A DNA stretch of 44,252 nucleotides, from NCBI GenBank assembly GCA_910586605.1, contig CAJUJR010000013.1:1-44252 (forward strand). Direction: 5' to 3'. Below the pieces are notes generated by a model, which was not told the origin of the DNA, did no database searches, and saw only the letters and a list, made by a program, of their open reading frames with translations. The stretch comes from an uncultured Lachnospiraceae bacterium (GTDB taxonomy: Bacteria; Bacillota; Clostridia; Lachnospirales; Lachnospiraceae). The translations under genes were made by a program, and so were the position numbers. Positions 25,243 to 34,136 of this stretch are shown in pieces (within the stretch, counting starts at the first letter, position 1; each line of letters begins with the position of its first letter).

Positions 25243-25250
25243 ACGATGCA

Positions 25251-25304
25251 CTAGAGCGTGTTTGAAAATTGCTTTTACAAGATGCATTTTCAAACACGCT
25301 CTAG
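25251..25304. repeat. Palindromic element C, short copy
   Basis: Exact 19-nt inverted arms CTAGAGCGTGTTTGAAAAT (25251-25269) and ATTTTCAAACACGCTCTAG (25286-25304) with a 16-nt loop. The same ends flank the larger 43396-43578 element. It lies 8 nt after the ASCH gene's stop and could serve as its terminator, though a T tract is missing. Confidence 0.75.
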
Positions 25305-25370
25305 AGGGTTTATTACAGATAATCAAGGGATGGCCGCCTAAAATATTGCCATCTCTTAATTAATAAAACT

Positions 25371-25463
25371 TTATTTTTGTATTCCAATATATTCAAACCG
25401 TATATAACAAAATAGCAACGCCATATACTTATCAGCCTTCCAAAACCTTTCCAACCCTCTCAT
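25371..25463 (-). CDS. Possible 30-residue ORF
   Basis: Reads MRGLERFWKADKYMALLFC then YIRFEYIGIQK, from an ATG with a strong GGGAGG site 5 nt upstream (25469-25474). It is downstream of the DUF1016 gene on the same strand. The ribosome site is the main support; I know no family. Confidence 0.3.
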   Translation of the reverse strand: MRGLERFWKADKYMALLFCYIRFEYIGIQK

Positions 25464-25503
25464 AAGCACCTCCCAATCATTATTTGAAACGCTGCATTCC
25501 CAT

Positions 25504-25602
25504 TTATAACTCATCCAGATATTTTTGTAAGTTATCTACAAATTGTCCAATAAGTTTTCTATTATCACTGTCATGTAACAGGCTATTGAAATTATTGTTC
25601 AT
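25504..25602 (-). CDS. Possible 32-residue ORF
   Basis: Reads MNNNFNSLLHDSDNRKLIG then QFVDNLQKYLDEL. The composition looks like the amphipathic end of a real protein, but there is no good ribosome site. It is 22 nt past the DUF1016 gene stop, so a fragment or translationally coupled small gene are both possible. Confidence 0.25.
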   Translation of the reverse strand: MNNNFNSLLHDSDNRKLIGQFVDNLQKYLDEL

Positions 25603-25623
25603 AATGCAAAATAAAGTAGTTAC

Positions 25624-26637
25624 TCACTCTTCATTTTCGCTACTATATAACAATTGATTTCGTTCTAACTCATTTTGCAATTCCTCCACAGTCGGCAAAA
25701 CTGTCATATACTTAGACGCAAATATCTGTTCACTTTCATTTAAAACAGAATATTTTACCATCGTTTCGTCTTTGTCCGTACAGAATATAATACCTATCGT
25801 CGGATTATCATCTTCCTGTTTCTTCAGGTCATCAAACATACGAATATACATATCCATCTGCCCGATATCCTGATGTGTCAGTTTATGGCTTTTCAGGTCT
25901 ATCAGTACAAAGCACTTTAAAATATAATTATAAAACACCAAATCGATATAGAAATCTGATGTTTCAGTGCATATGTGCATCTGCCTATCTACAAAGCAAA
26001 ATCCTTTACCCATTTCCAGCAAAAATTTCTGCAAATGGCTGATAATTGCACTTTCAACATCTTTTTCAATGATTTTATCAGGATTGCTGATACCCATAAA
26101 CTCCAAGACATATGGATCTTTTACAAATTTGGGCGTTTGTCCTGCTTTATCTGGAAACTGTGTTGAAAGAATACGCTTATAATACCCCGACTTTATATTA
26201 CGTTCCAGCTCTCTTACAGACCAATATTCATTTGCAGTTTCATTTAAATAGAAATTGCGTTCATCCTCATCATCCAGCCTCATTATAGTTCTAAGATGAG
26301 ACCAATGAACTTTTCCAAGCATTGAATAACCATATGATTCTTTTGAAAATGTCAAATATAACTGTCTGCAATTTCTAATAGTTGCAACAGAAAAACCCGA
26401 ACCATATTCACCCGAAAGTTCTTGTGCCAGTCTCTTTATCAGATATGAGCCATATTTTGCCTTAGATGCCCCTTTTTGCTCTTGTTCAACAATTCTCTCT
26501 CCAATATCCCAATAAGCATAAGTCATAATATCATTAACTGCCGCATAGGCTGTATTTTTTGCATGTTCCAATATCTCGTGAATGTCTTTGTAAAACTGAC
26601 GTTCTTCTTCACTGTCTATCAAATCTAATTTTGACAC
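25624..26637 (-). CDS. DUF1016 (YhcG-type) PD-(D/E)XK nuclease
   Basis: 337 residues from a GTG start with GGAAGGAG 8 nt upstream. The N-terminal half (about 15-150) is the DUF1016 N region (YAYWDIGERIVEQEQKGAS, YGSGFSVATIRNCRQLYLTF, HWSHLRTIM). The C-terminal half (about 180-310) carries the nuclease core FYIDLVFYN...CFVLIDLK with the catalytic Asp, the DLK variant of ExK, and the helix HKLTHQDIGQMDMYI. Family members occur with restriction-modification and other defence genes. It is the last gene downstream of hsdR, 116 nt away, with its own leader palindrome. Confidence 0.9.
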   Translation of the reverse strand: MSKLDLIDSEEERQFYKDIHEILEHAKNTAYAAVNDIMTYAYWDIGERIVEQEQKGASKAKYGSYLIKRLAQELSGEYGSGFSVATIRNCRQLYLTFSKESYGYSMLGKVHWSHLRTIMRLDDEDERNFYLNETANEYWSVRELERNIKSGYYKRILSTQFPDKAGQTPKFVKDPYVLEFMGISNPDKIIEKDVESAIISHLQKFLLEMGKGFCFVDRQMHICTETSDFYIDLVFYNYILKCFVLIDLKSHKLTHQDIGQMDMYIRMFDDLKKQEDDNPTIGIIFCTDKDETMVKYSVLNESEQIFASKYMTVLPTVEELQNELERNQLLYSSENEE

Positions 26638-26653
26638 TTCTGCACTCCTTCCA

Positions 26654-26678
26654 ATTCGCTACACACTGTGTAGCGAAT
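26654..26678. promoter_or_regulatory. 25-bp palindrome in the leader of the DUF1016 gene
   Basis: ATTCGCTACACA (26654-26665) and TGTGTAGCGAAT (26667-26678) are exact complements around one C. It lies directly upstream of the ribosome site. There is no T run in the leftward direction, so an operator or a leader hairpin is more likely than a terminator. Confidence 0.55.
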
Positions 26679-26753
26679 CCAAAATTTAATTATTATAAAG
26701 CTTTGCCTATGTATTTCGCAGTTATTTATGCTCTAATGATACATTATATCTTG

Positions 26754-29700
26754 TTATTCTTCCTTAGTCCCATAATCCACAGGCTTTTCCGCAACCATCA
26801 TCGGTTTAAAATTGTCATATTGATATACAATCCCACTTCCCACATCTTCTCCGTTCCGCAAACTATGATATGTATCACTCAAAAATAGCCCCAGCACTTC
26901 ATGTTTAATTTCATCGTTCTGCAAAAGCAGGGTAAAGAAGTCCTGATTTTGCTCCAGACCATCTATCAGCGCATCGTCAACATGGTCAAAATACGCAAAT
27001 TCAAAATCCTGTTCCGAATTATTCTTTGCGCTGGTCTTTAGTTCCTCGGACTTTTTCATAATATCCCGAATCTGCAATGCTGCCTTGATTGCAACATCAT
27101 TGTCATATTGTCTGCCTGTCCTGCTGTTTATCTCTCTGATAATCTGTGAAAGGCGCTCTTCCTTTGCAGGACTCAATACAATATCATATGCCGTGGGCAG
27201 CTTCATCACAGGACTTGCGGTTATATTGCTTTTCTTATGTTCCTCTCCTTTTTTCTGTAGAAATTCAGATGCCTTAATCATGCCATCAAGATTATAGCCT
27301 CCCCCACCATGATTAATCCGGATATACGCTATCAGATAAGACAGGAAATTATATTTCTTATGCAGCTCCACATCCTCAAAGCAGGAAGCCTGTAACAGAA
27401 ATTCATAAAACCTGATAAAATGCCTGATGTCTAATGCGATCTGCCCTCTTTTATCGTCTGTAAAGCCATCTATTATGCGTTTCGCTTTTTGCAAATAAAA
27501 GGTCATCTGCTTTTTATCTTTTGCCTTATGTGCCGATTCATACAATATCTTATTAAAGGATTCCACATCGGCAGGGTCTAAGAAAAAGTATCCATCTATC
27601 TTCGCTTCAATATCATAAATTGCACGGGGTGTAACCGAGTTGGAAAGAACTGTCTTGGCGTAATATTTGGAAAATGCTGCCACGATATCCTCATATTTGT
27701 TGACAAAATCCAACACAAATGTCTTTTTCTCATAAGGCGGGCAGATACGGTTCAGCCTGGAAAGGGTCTGTACCGCAGTCACGCCATGCAGCTTTTTCAG
27801 GATATACATAGCGCACAGTTTCGGCTGGTCAAATCCTGTCTGGTATTTATCCGCAACCAGGAGTACCTGATACTCGTCCTTGTCAAACTCGTCAGGCAGA
27901 TTTTTCTCTGATATGCCATTCATTCCTGCTTCTGTATATTCTTTACCCGCTAATGCCACCTTGCCAGAGAACGCCACTAAAGCATGGATATTTGTATAAC
28001 CTTTCTTTTTAGTGTAATCTTCAAAAGCCTGTCTGTATTTGACTGCCCCTGCCCTTGATTCTGTTACAACCATAGCCTTTGCATGTCCGCCCAGCTCCTG
28101 CATGACAGATGTTCTGAAATGTTCTATAATAATCTCTACCCTCTGCGCTATATTTACTTCATAAAGCTGAATAAACCGGGCAATCTGCCTTTTGGCTTCA
28201 TTTGTCTGCAAGGTAGGATCTTCCTCAATTTCCTTGTTCAGCTTGTAATAAGTTTCATAGTTTAAGTAAGTATTCAGCACATCGAGAATAAAGCCTTCTT
28301 CTATCGCCTGTTTCATCGTATAAAAATGAAAAGCCTCTTTCTGTCCCTTTGTATTCTCGCGCCCGAAAAGCTGTATCGTTGTAGACTTTGGTGTCGCTGT
28401 AAAAGCAAACATGGAAACATTCGCCTGTTTGCCCTGTTTGGAAATCTGGTCAACAATCATATCTTCTGTATCGTATACCACTTTATCTCCATTGCCGAGT
28501 GTCATTGTTACCGCTGCCATGTTCTTACCTGCAGTAGACGAATGAGCCTCATCTATAATAACTGCAAACTTTTTATTTTTCAGCCCCTTTACACTGTCAA
28601 CAATGTACGGGAATTTCTGTATTGTAGTGGCGATAATTTTCGTATTTCCCTGAATCGCAAGCGCAAGGTCATTGGAATTGCACTTTTCATCCATAACCCG
28701 AATCATCCCTGTTTTATGTTCAATTCCCATTACTGCCTGCTGAAGCTGCCTGTCCACAACTACCCTGTCCGTACAAATAATAATATTATCAAATATGATT
28801 TTATTTTCTTTATCATGCAGAGATGCCAGTCTGTGCGCCAGCCATGCAATGGAATTGGTCTTGCCCGATCCTGCGGAATGCTGTATTAAATAGTTCTGGC
28901 TGGAACCCGTTGCCGCAACCTCTGCCAATGTCTTCCTGATGACATCCAACTGATGATATCGTGGAAAAATAACCGTCTCAGAGCGTTTCATTTTATCTGT
29001 CACAGGGTCTTTCTTTTCCTTAACTTCAATGAACATAAATTTGCCAAGTATCTCAATCAACGTGTCTTTTTGCAGAATGTCTTCCCACATATAATATACG
29101 CTGTATTTATCTTCATAAATTGGATTCCCTGCTCCTGTATCAATCCCCTCTCCCTTTCCCATGTTAAAGGGCAGGAAGAACGTTGATGCTCCGTCCAGCT
29201 TCGTAGTCATATAGACCTGCTCCAAATCCATTGCAAAATCCACCAACACCCCTGCTTTCCACCTGAAAAGCCTTGTCTTTGGGTCACGCTGTGTGCGGTA
29301 CTGATATATTGCATCCTGATAGGACTGCCCCGCTGCGTTGCATTTCAGTTCAAATGTCATGATTGCCAGACCATTTAAGAAGATTACAAGGTCTATCCTT
29401 TCCTTGTCACTTGCCCAGACTTCTTCGGATACGGAAAAAATATTCTGCTCATATAGCTTATTAAGCACAGGATTGAATGTAGTTGCCGGTTTTGTATACA
29501 TTAGCTCCAGCTTGTGGTTTGCAATCTCTATCCCATGTTTTAATACATCCAGTCTGCTTCCTCTTGTCTTCGTTTCTTCCATATTGATAACGCCAATAAT
29601 CGTGTTTTCTAAATCTGACTTATATACTTTTCTGAGTGCATCCATCTCACCAGGCTGTGTTGTATTCAGAAACCGAAAAAGCGCCTCCCTGTCTATTGCG

Positions 29701-29807
29701 AAAAAACGGTCATAACTGGCAGACGGCTTTATCTCATACCCATTTTCAGAAAGCCGTTCCAATATGTATTTCTGGTATTCTTTTTCGGATAATACATCAT
29801 TTTGCAT
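26754..29807 (-). CDS. hsdR: Type I restriction endonuclease, R subunit
   Basis: 1017 residues. The nuclease domain is at about 50-240, with catalytic text ERIDLVIFLNGLAIMTFELK ending near Lys155 and the following QSYQDAIYQY. Then a translocating helicase: Walker A AGSGKT (about 311-317), DEAH box IIDEAHSS (about 417), TFTATP-like AFTATPKS, and helicase motifs V/VI (VLLVADKYQTGFD and LSRLNRICP). Its C-terminus is helical, as usual. The product should combine with HsdM and HsdS to cleave unmodified DNA far from the site. It begins 51 nt after the TIR gene with a GAGGAGG site. Length is normal; it looks intact. Confidence 0.96.
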   Translation of the reverse strand: MQNDVLSEKEYQKYILERLSENGYEIKPSASYDRFFAIDREALFRFLNTTQPGEMDALRKVYKSDLENTIIGVINMEETKTRGSRLDVLKHGIEIANHKLELMYTKPATTFNPVLNKLYEQNIFSVSEEVWASDKERIDLVIFLNGLAIMTFELKCNAAGQSYQDAIYQYRTQRDPKTRLFRWKAGVLVDFAMDLEQVYMTTKLDGASTFFLPFNMGKGEGIDTGAGNPIYEDKYSVYYMWEDILQKDTLIEILGKFMFIEVKEKKDPVTDKMKRSETVIFPRYHQLDVIRKTLAEVAATGSSQNYLIQHSAGSGKTNSIAWLAHRLASLHDKENKIIFDNIIICTDRVVVDRQLQQAVMGIEHKTGMIRVMDEKCNSNDLALAIQGNTKIIATTIQKFPYIVDSVKGLKNKKFAVIIDEAHSSTAGKNMAAVTMTLGNGDKVVYDTEDMIVDQISKQGKQANVSMFAFTATPKSTTIQLFGRENTKGQKEAFHFYTMKQAIEEGFILDVLNTYLNYETYYKLNKEIEEDPTLQTNEAKRQIARFIQLYEVNIAQRVEIIIEHFRTSVMQELGGHAKAMVVTESRAGAVKYRQAFEDYTKKKGYTNIHALVAFSGKVALAGKEYTEAGMNGISEKNLPDEFDKDEYQVLLVADKYQTGFDQPKLCAMYILKKLHGVTAVQTLSRLNRICPPYEKKTFVLDFVNKYEDIVAAFSKYYAKTVLSNSVTPRAIYDIEAKIDGYFFLDPADVESFNKILYESAHKAKDKKQMTFYLQKAKRIIDGFTDDKRGQIALDIRHFIRFYEFLLQASCFEDVELHKKYNFLSYLIAYIRINHGGGGYNLDGMIKASEFLQKKGEEHKKSNITASPVMKLPTAYDIVLSPAKEERLSQIIREINSRTGRQYDNDVAIKAALQIRDIMKKSEELKTSAKNNSEQDFEFAYFDHVDDALIDGLEQNQDFFTLLLQNDEIKHEVLGLFLSDTYHSLRNGEDVGSGIVYQYDNFKPMMVAEKPVDYGTKEE

Positions 29808-29858
29808 TTACCGCTTCCTCCTCAAACACTTTTATTCGGTCTTCAATCTTTTTATCAG

Positions 29859-30413
29859 TTATTTTGCAAACATCAAAGCTATTTCATCAGTGGAATACTT
29901 TTTAGAATCTATTGCCTGAATATCTGCCACTGACGGATATTTCTGTTGTAATTGCTCCAGTGTTATATTTTTGAATATGGGAAGTATTAGCTTCTGTCCA
30001 TTCCTGTTCTGCCTCGATAATAGTTCTTTAAGTTCTTTTTCTGTCCATTCTCTTCCAAAAAAGTTTTCTGATATGACAATAATAGCAAACTCAGCTTTTT
30101 TAACACCATTAAATATCTTATCCTTCCAGTTATCTCCCCATTCAATAGATTCTTTATCATAAAATATTTGTATTCCCAACTTATTTAACGATTTATATAA
30201 ATCTTCTACCAGTTCTTCCTTATCTCTATTTGCATGGGATATAAATACGTCTTTAAGATAATTGTTGTAAAAAATCTGCACATCATTCATCCAAATCTCG
30301 CTGGGGTTATTATATTCGTCCATACTCATATTAGGTGGGGTTGTGTTAATAGGTGTTTCGATATTCTCGGTTCTTTTTAAGAGTTCCTCTAATTCGTCCT
30401 CAAAATTCATCAT
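29859..30413 (-). CDS. TIR-domain protein inside the restriction operon
   Basis: 184 residues. An N-terminal helical stretch (1-50) precedes a TIR domain (about 54-165): DVFISHANRDKEELVEDLY (box 1), LGIQIFYDKESIEWGDNW (BB-loop area), IIVISENFF and EWTEKELKELL. Glu127 in WTEKEL matches the position of the catalytic Glu of NADase TIRs (compare WVHKEI in SARM1), so NAD-cleaving activity is plausible. It overlaps the end of hsdS by 14 nt and precedes hsdR, so it belongs to the operon. TIR proteins act in several anti-phage systems; placing one inside a type I operon is uncommon. Whether it senses HsdS/R or works alone is unknown. Confidence 0.88.
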   Translation of the reverse strand: MMNFEDELEELLKRTENIETPINTTPPNMSMDEYNNPSEIWMNDVQIFYNNYLKDVFISHANRDKEELVEDLYKSLNKLGIQIFYDKESIEWGDNWKDKIFNGVKKAEFAIIVISENFFGREWTEKELKELLSRQNRNGQKLILPIFKNITLEQLQQKYPSVADIQAIDSKKYSTDEIALMFAK

Positions 30414-31695
30414 ATTTTACTTCTTTCTTTCCTGTAACATATTCATATATAATTGCTTTCTTGTACTCCTCAAGTACGTTTAACTGTTGTTTCTTAGAGT
30501 CTGCTATAAAATCAATTTCAGAACATACTTTATCTAAATAATCACATATTACTTTTTGTTCTTCTCTATTTGGTAAGGCAATATAAATATCTTTTACTTT
30601 ATCCCAACTGCGAAAATCACTTGTATTTCCACGCACACCATTTGATATAAGTTTATATATACCTTGAAATGCAAGATACTGCAACCAATAAACGATAAAT
30701 CTCTTATCCTCTGAGCTATCACATACATGGACTACCCTTGTTATTTTTCCCTCGTATTTCGAGAGGGCAATCGCTCCATGCCAAGTGTCCATACCATGAA
30801 TAGCAATATCATTCTTTTTAATTCCTTGCATAGCATTGTCTTCACTTGCCATAATACCTACTACATTCTCACCTCGCACTATAACCCTTCCTTGATTTGA
30901 ACAAATCAAAGCAACATCGTTAGCTTCAAATGATCTATTAAGTTTTTTACAAACATATCCTATCTTTGTTAATCCCCAGTCATATTTAACTTTACTCAAA
31001 TAGTAGATATTACTATCCCTCACTTCAACATCTGGAACCAAGCCTATTGTAACCGCCTCTGTAATCACAGAACATTTGTATTCTTCTAATATATCAATCT
31101 CCGCTTGAATATTATTAGACAGTCTATCTATTTCCGCACATTTATCATCTAAAAAATCCGAAATTATTTTTTGTGATTTCCTATCAGCAATTGGTATATA
31201 TAAATTGCCTAACTTGTCCATTGGTATTCGCATCCTTATGGTATTTAATTTCCCATTTCCCGACTCTTTTATCATAATTCCATTTCCTAATCCCATAAGG
31301 CTTTTCTGAAATACAGTAGTTTGAAATATATAATGATAAAATCTTACATCGTCCATTTTTGAAATAGGTCTAAGCATATAGTATACGGGACTGACACACC
31401 CAAAATATTTTGAGAGACCAACAGAACCAGATAATATATTCATACTATTTAATACTATATCATCGGGATAAGCAAGCCTATAAGCCGAAAAATCATTTTT
31501 AGGTTTGTTCCCCCCTCCTTCTTTTTCACTTAAAGGCACTACTCCTTGTTTTGCGGTCAATGAAAGTATATCTGTTGTCCTCACCGGATTGTTATTTTCT
31601 GTTCTACTAATAAGAGTATACTTTATTTTTCTTAATTTCCACTCCATCGGAATCTTTCCTATCCACTCAATCCCACTATCCTTCATTTTAGGCAT
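30400..31695 (-). CDS. hsdS: Type I restriction-modification specificity subunit
   Basis: 431 residues from ATG 31695, favoured over the listed upstream start (31731) because typical HsdS proteins open MPKMKDSGIEWIGKIPMEWK and because it follows the hsdM stop at once. Two target-recognition domains (about 10-165 and 225-385), each followed by a helical spacer: DRKSQKIISDFLDDKCAEID with ILEEYKCSVI, and NREEQKVICDYLDKVCSEID with VLEEYKKAII. The two conserved repeats show the usual half-subunit symmetry. It sets the DNA sequence recognised by the complex. Intact; the site cannot be predicted by eye. Confidence 0.93.
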   Translation of the reverse strand: MPKMKDSGIEWIGKIPMEWKLRKIKYTLISRTENNNPVRTTDILSLTAKQGVVPLSEKEGGGNKPKNDFSAYRLAYPDDIVLNSMNILSGSVGLSKYFGCVSPVYYMLRPISKMDDVRFYHYIFQTTVFQKSLMGLGNGIMIKESGNGKLNTIRMRIPMDKLGNLYIPIADRKSQKIISDFLDDKCAEIDRLSNNIQAEIDILEEYKCSVITEAVTIGLVPDVEVRDSNIYYLSKVKYDWGLTKIGYVCKKLNRSFEANDVALICSNQGRVIVRGENVVGIMASEDNAMQGIKKNDIAIHGMDTWHGAIALSKYEGKITRVVHVCDSSEDKRFIVYWLQYLAFQGIYKLISNGVRGNTSDFRSWDKVKDIYIALPNREEQKVICDYLDKVCSEIDFIADSKKQQLNVLEEYKKAIIYEYVTGKKEVKYDEF

Positions 31696-31696
31696 T

Positions 31697-33799
31697 TCAT
31701 TTACCCCCAAACAGTTTTGTAACACACTCACTAACAGATTTCTCTAGTTCATTAAATCTGGCTTCCAGTTCCTCACTCGGTGTCGGCTGCTGATACTTAT
31801 AAAAATACCTCGTAAAGGGAATCTCTGCTCCTGTTCGGATAACAGGATTCCTCGCCTCTAAATTCTCTTCCCAGAATGCTACTGCATCCGGTATATGAGG
31901 CAGCACTTCCCTTTCCATATAAGACTCAATATCTTCTTCCACCTTTACGATTTCAGTATCTTTCGTAGACTTATCAAACAGAATGTTCCCTTTCTTATCC
32001 TTTTGAATTACCGCTTCCTTGTCCATAACTGAAAGACCACCTGTAATCTTCTGTATTGTTTTATTATCCGTTACATTTGAAAGAATTTCTGTTATTATTG
32101 GCATAAATTCATCGGGAGAAAGCCATTTCTGATTGGATACTGATGATTGCAGTGCATCAAGGATTGCATCATACACTGGCTTGTTCTTATAAAAATTATC
32201 AAGCGTTTTCTGTTCTTTCCCTGTAATCGCCGTTCCCAATTCCTCCAACTGTGCTACTTTTATTTCATCCCACAGATTTTTTAGTGTACCCTGCCGCAAC
32301 ATTGCCTGTATACTATCCTCTGTAATAGAATAGCTTCTCTGTAAAGGCTGCATAACTGCATATTCTTTGTAAATAAACTCCGTATTATCATAAATCTTGC
32401 TATACTCACTTTCTGTAAAATTAGCATATAACGCTGTTATCTTCTTTCTGTCCTCCGGACTAAATTCATTTTTCTTGTTGCCCAAAGGCTTACGCAGTTT
32501 ATGGCAGATACCAGAAGCATCTATAAGCTGAATCTTTCCTATTCTCTCTTTTCTTTTGTTTTTTGACAATATCCACACATAAGTGCTGATACCTGTATTG
32601 TAAAACAGTTCTGTCGGCATTTGGATTATCGCCTCAATCAAATCATTCTCCAATAACCATCTTCTTACCTGTGATTCCCCTGATGCTGTACCGCCTGTAA
32701 AAAGCGGAGAACCATTTTCAATAATAGCTGCCCTTCCCTGTTGGTCATCCAGCTTCGCAACTGCTGACTGCAAAAATAAAAGCTGTGAATCGCCGCCGCT
32801 CGGAAGACCTGCGCCCCACCGTCCATGAAATCGTTTTGCATATTCAGCATTTACAGCATCTTCCTGTCCCGCCTTTGCGTCCTTTCCAGACCACGGTGTA
32901 CCAAAAGGCGGATTTTCAATTAAGAACCTCATCTTTGTACCTGCAAAACAGTCCTCTTTTAGGGTATCAGCATGGCGAAAGTTCTCGGCATTCTGTCCTT
33001 TAATCAGCATCTCCGCCAAACCTACTGCATAGGATTGTCCCATCATCTCCTGCCCAAACAACCGCACATCTGCGAAAGGATTATAATGCTTGAGATAGCT
33101 ATATGCTGTTGAAAGCATACCACCTGTACCACATGCTTGGTCGCAGACTGTTATTATCTTCCCCGCATCAAAAATATCATCGCATCCCTCCGAAATCAGA
33201 AGCGATACCAACAATTTAATAATATCCCTGCCCGTATAAAACTGCCCGGCATCCACATTCTGATAGAACCTGCCTATCAGATTTTCAAATATGTACCCCA
33301 TTTTGATACTGTCAAAAGTTCTGGGGCTTAAATCCAGTTCTGAAAATGCTTTAACCACCGAATACAGGCATCCATCCTTGTCCATTTTGTTGATATGCTG
33401 CTCCATTTCCAGCTCTTTCAAAATGTCCTGCACATTTGCAGAAAATCCTGCTATATATGCCTTAAAATTTGCTGCTACATGGTCAGCATCATTGCAAAGT
33501 TCCTGTAACGTATAATCGCTGGTATTATAAAATTGGAATCCAGACTTCCTAAACAGTGCTTTTTCAGGATAATTCGGATTCTGTTTAAAAGTTTCAATGA
33601 CATCTTTTCTTTTCGCTTCATCATCAAGCAAAGCACATTCAAAACGCCTTATAATCGTCATAGGAATAATAACATCACCGTATTTATCAGGCATATAAGA
33701 CCCTCTTAATTTGTTCGCTATACTCCATATAAAATTTGCCTCTGCTGTAACATCCACAGGGTTATCATCCCACATCACATCTATTGCTAAATTCACCAT
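31697..33799 (-). CDS. hsdM: Type I restriction-modification methyltransferase subunit
   Basis: 700 residues, longer than the usual 500 because of an extended C-terminal region. The SAM motif is VCDQACGTGGML (about 220-229, with Gln where Pro is common) and the catalytic NPPF is in LIENPPFGTPWSG (about 293-296), both standard for N6-adenine methylases. The N-terminal helical bundle (about 10-150) also fits HsdM. The C-terminal part includes charged helices and VLPHIPDAVAFWEE, a piece seen in HsdM from Firmicutes. It starts with a GAGGAG site 21 nt after the HTH gene, and its stop is 2 nt from the hsdS start. Confidence 0.95.
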   Translation of the reverse strand: MVNLAIDVMWDDNPVDVTAEANFIWSIANKLRGSYMPDKYGDVIIPMTIIRRFECALLDDEAKRKDVIETFKQNPNYPEKALFRKSGFQFYNTSDYTLQELCNDADHVAANFKAYIAGFSANVQDILKELEMEQHINKMDKDGCLYSVVKAFSELDLSPRTFDSIKMGYIFENLIGRFYQNVDAGQFYTGRDIIKLLVSLLISEGCDDIFDAGKIITVCDQACGTGGMLSTAYSYLKHYNPFADVRLFGQEMMGQSYAVGLAEMLIKGQNAENFRHADTLKEDCFAGTKMRFLIENPPFGTPWSGKDAKAGQEDAVNAEYAKRFHGRWGAGLPSGGDSQLLFLQSAVAKLDDQQGRAAIIENGSPLFTGGTASGESQVRRWLLENDLIEAIIQMPTELFYNTGISTYVWILSKNKRKERIGKIQLIDASGICHKLRKPLGNKKNEFSPEDRKKITALYANFTESEYSKIYDNTEFIYKEYAVMQPLQRSYSITEDSIQAMLRQGTLKNLWDEIKVAQLEELGTAITGKEQKTLDNFYKNKPVYDAILDALQSSVSNQKWLSPDEFMPIITEILSNVTDNKTIQKITGGLSVMDKEAVIQKDKKGNILFDKSTKDTEIVKVEEDIESYMEREVLPHIPDAVAFWEENLEARNPVIRTGAEIPFTRYFYKYQQPTPSEELEARFNELEKSVSECVTKLFGGK

Positions 33800-33820
33800 T
33801 TATTTGTTCTCCTCAGTCAT

Positions 33821-33991
33821 TTATTTTTTGCCATATCTCAAATCAGCTGGTTTTTTTGCATCCTTTGGTATCAGCCACATAAGACCCTTTTTTTCGGCAT
33901 CTGCTATCTTGCCTTCATTACACAATGCGTTTATTCTTCTCCCAGAAATACCCCTCTTTTCAGCGGTTTCTTTTACTGTTAAGTATTCCAT
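33821..33991 (-). CDS. Small HTH DNA-binding protein at the head of the restriction operon
   Basis: 56 residues. It reads MEYLTVKETAEKRGISGRR, INALCNEGKIADAEKKGLMW and LIPKDAKKPADLRYGKK, a MerR/excisionase-like winged HTH (TVKETAEKRGISGRRINALCN as the recognition part). An AGGATAAGT site precedes the ATG. It is the first gene of the hsd operon and probably its regulator. A 16-codon ORF (ATG at about 34010) overlaps its start. Confidence 0.75.
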   Translation of the reverse strand: MEYLTVKETAEKRGISGRRINALCNEGKIADAEKKGLMWLIPKDAKKPADLRYGKK

Positions 33992-34027
33992 ACTTATCCT
34001 CCACGTTCATGACTTGACCTCCCATAT

Positions 34028-34056
34028 ATCATATTCCAGCTTTGGAATAATAGCAA
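34028..34056 (-). promoter_or_regulatory. Promoter of the restriction operon with a palindrome in its spacer
   Basis: On the minus strand TTGCTA (34051-34056), a 17-nt spacer and TATGAT (34028-34033) make a good promoter. The spacer contains ATTCCA/TGGAAT (34033-34048) around GCTT, so a dimeric repressor could sit on the promoter; the HTH protein encoded next is the natural candidate. Confidence 0.55.
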
Positions 34057-34136
34057 TTGTATTTTATAACAATTTTACATAATATTCTTATCTCAAATAC
34101 AACAAGGTACAGCTACACACCATACCCTGTCCTTGG

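Noticed and set aside
25251..25304. CRISPR-like repeat
   Set aside because: One inverted pair only; no direct repeats or spacers occur in the window.
28326..28889. 187-codon rightward open frame
   Set aside because: It is wholly antisense to the helicase core of hsdR, and its translation (rich in Cys, His and Arg) looks like a shadow.
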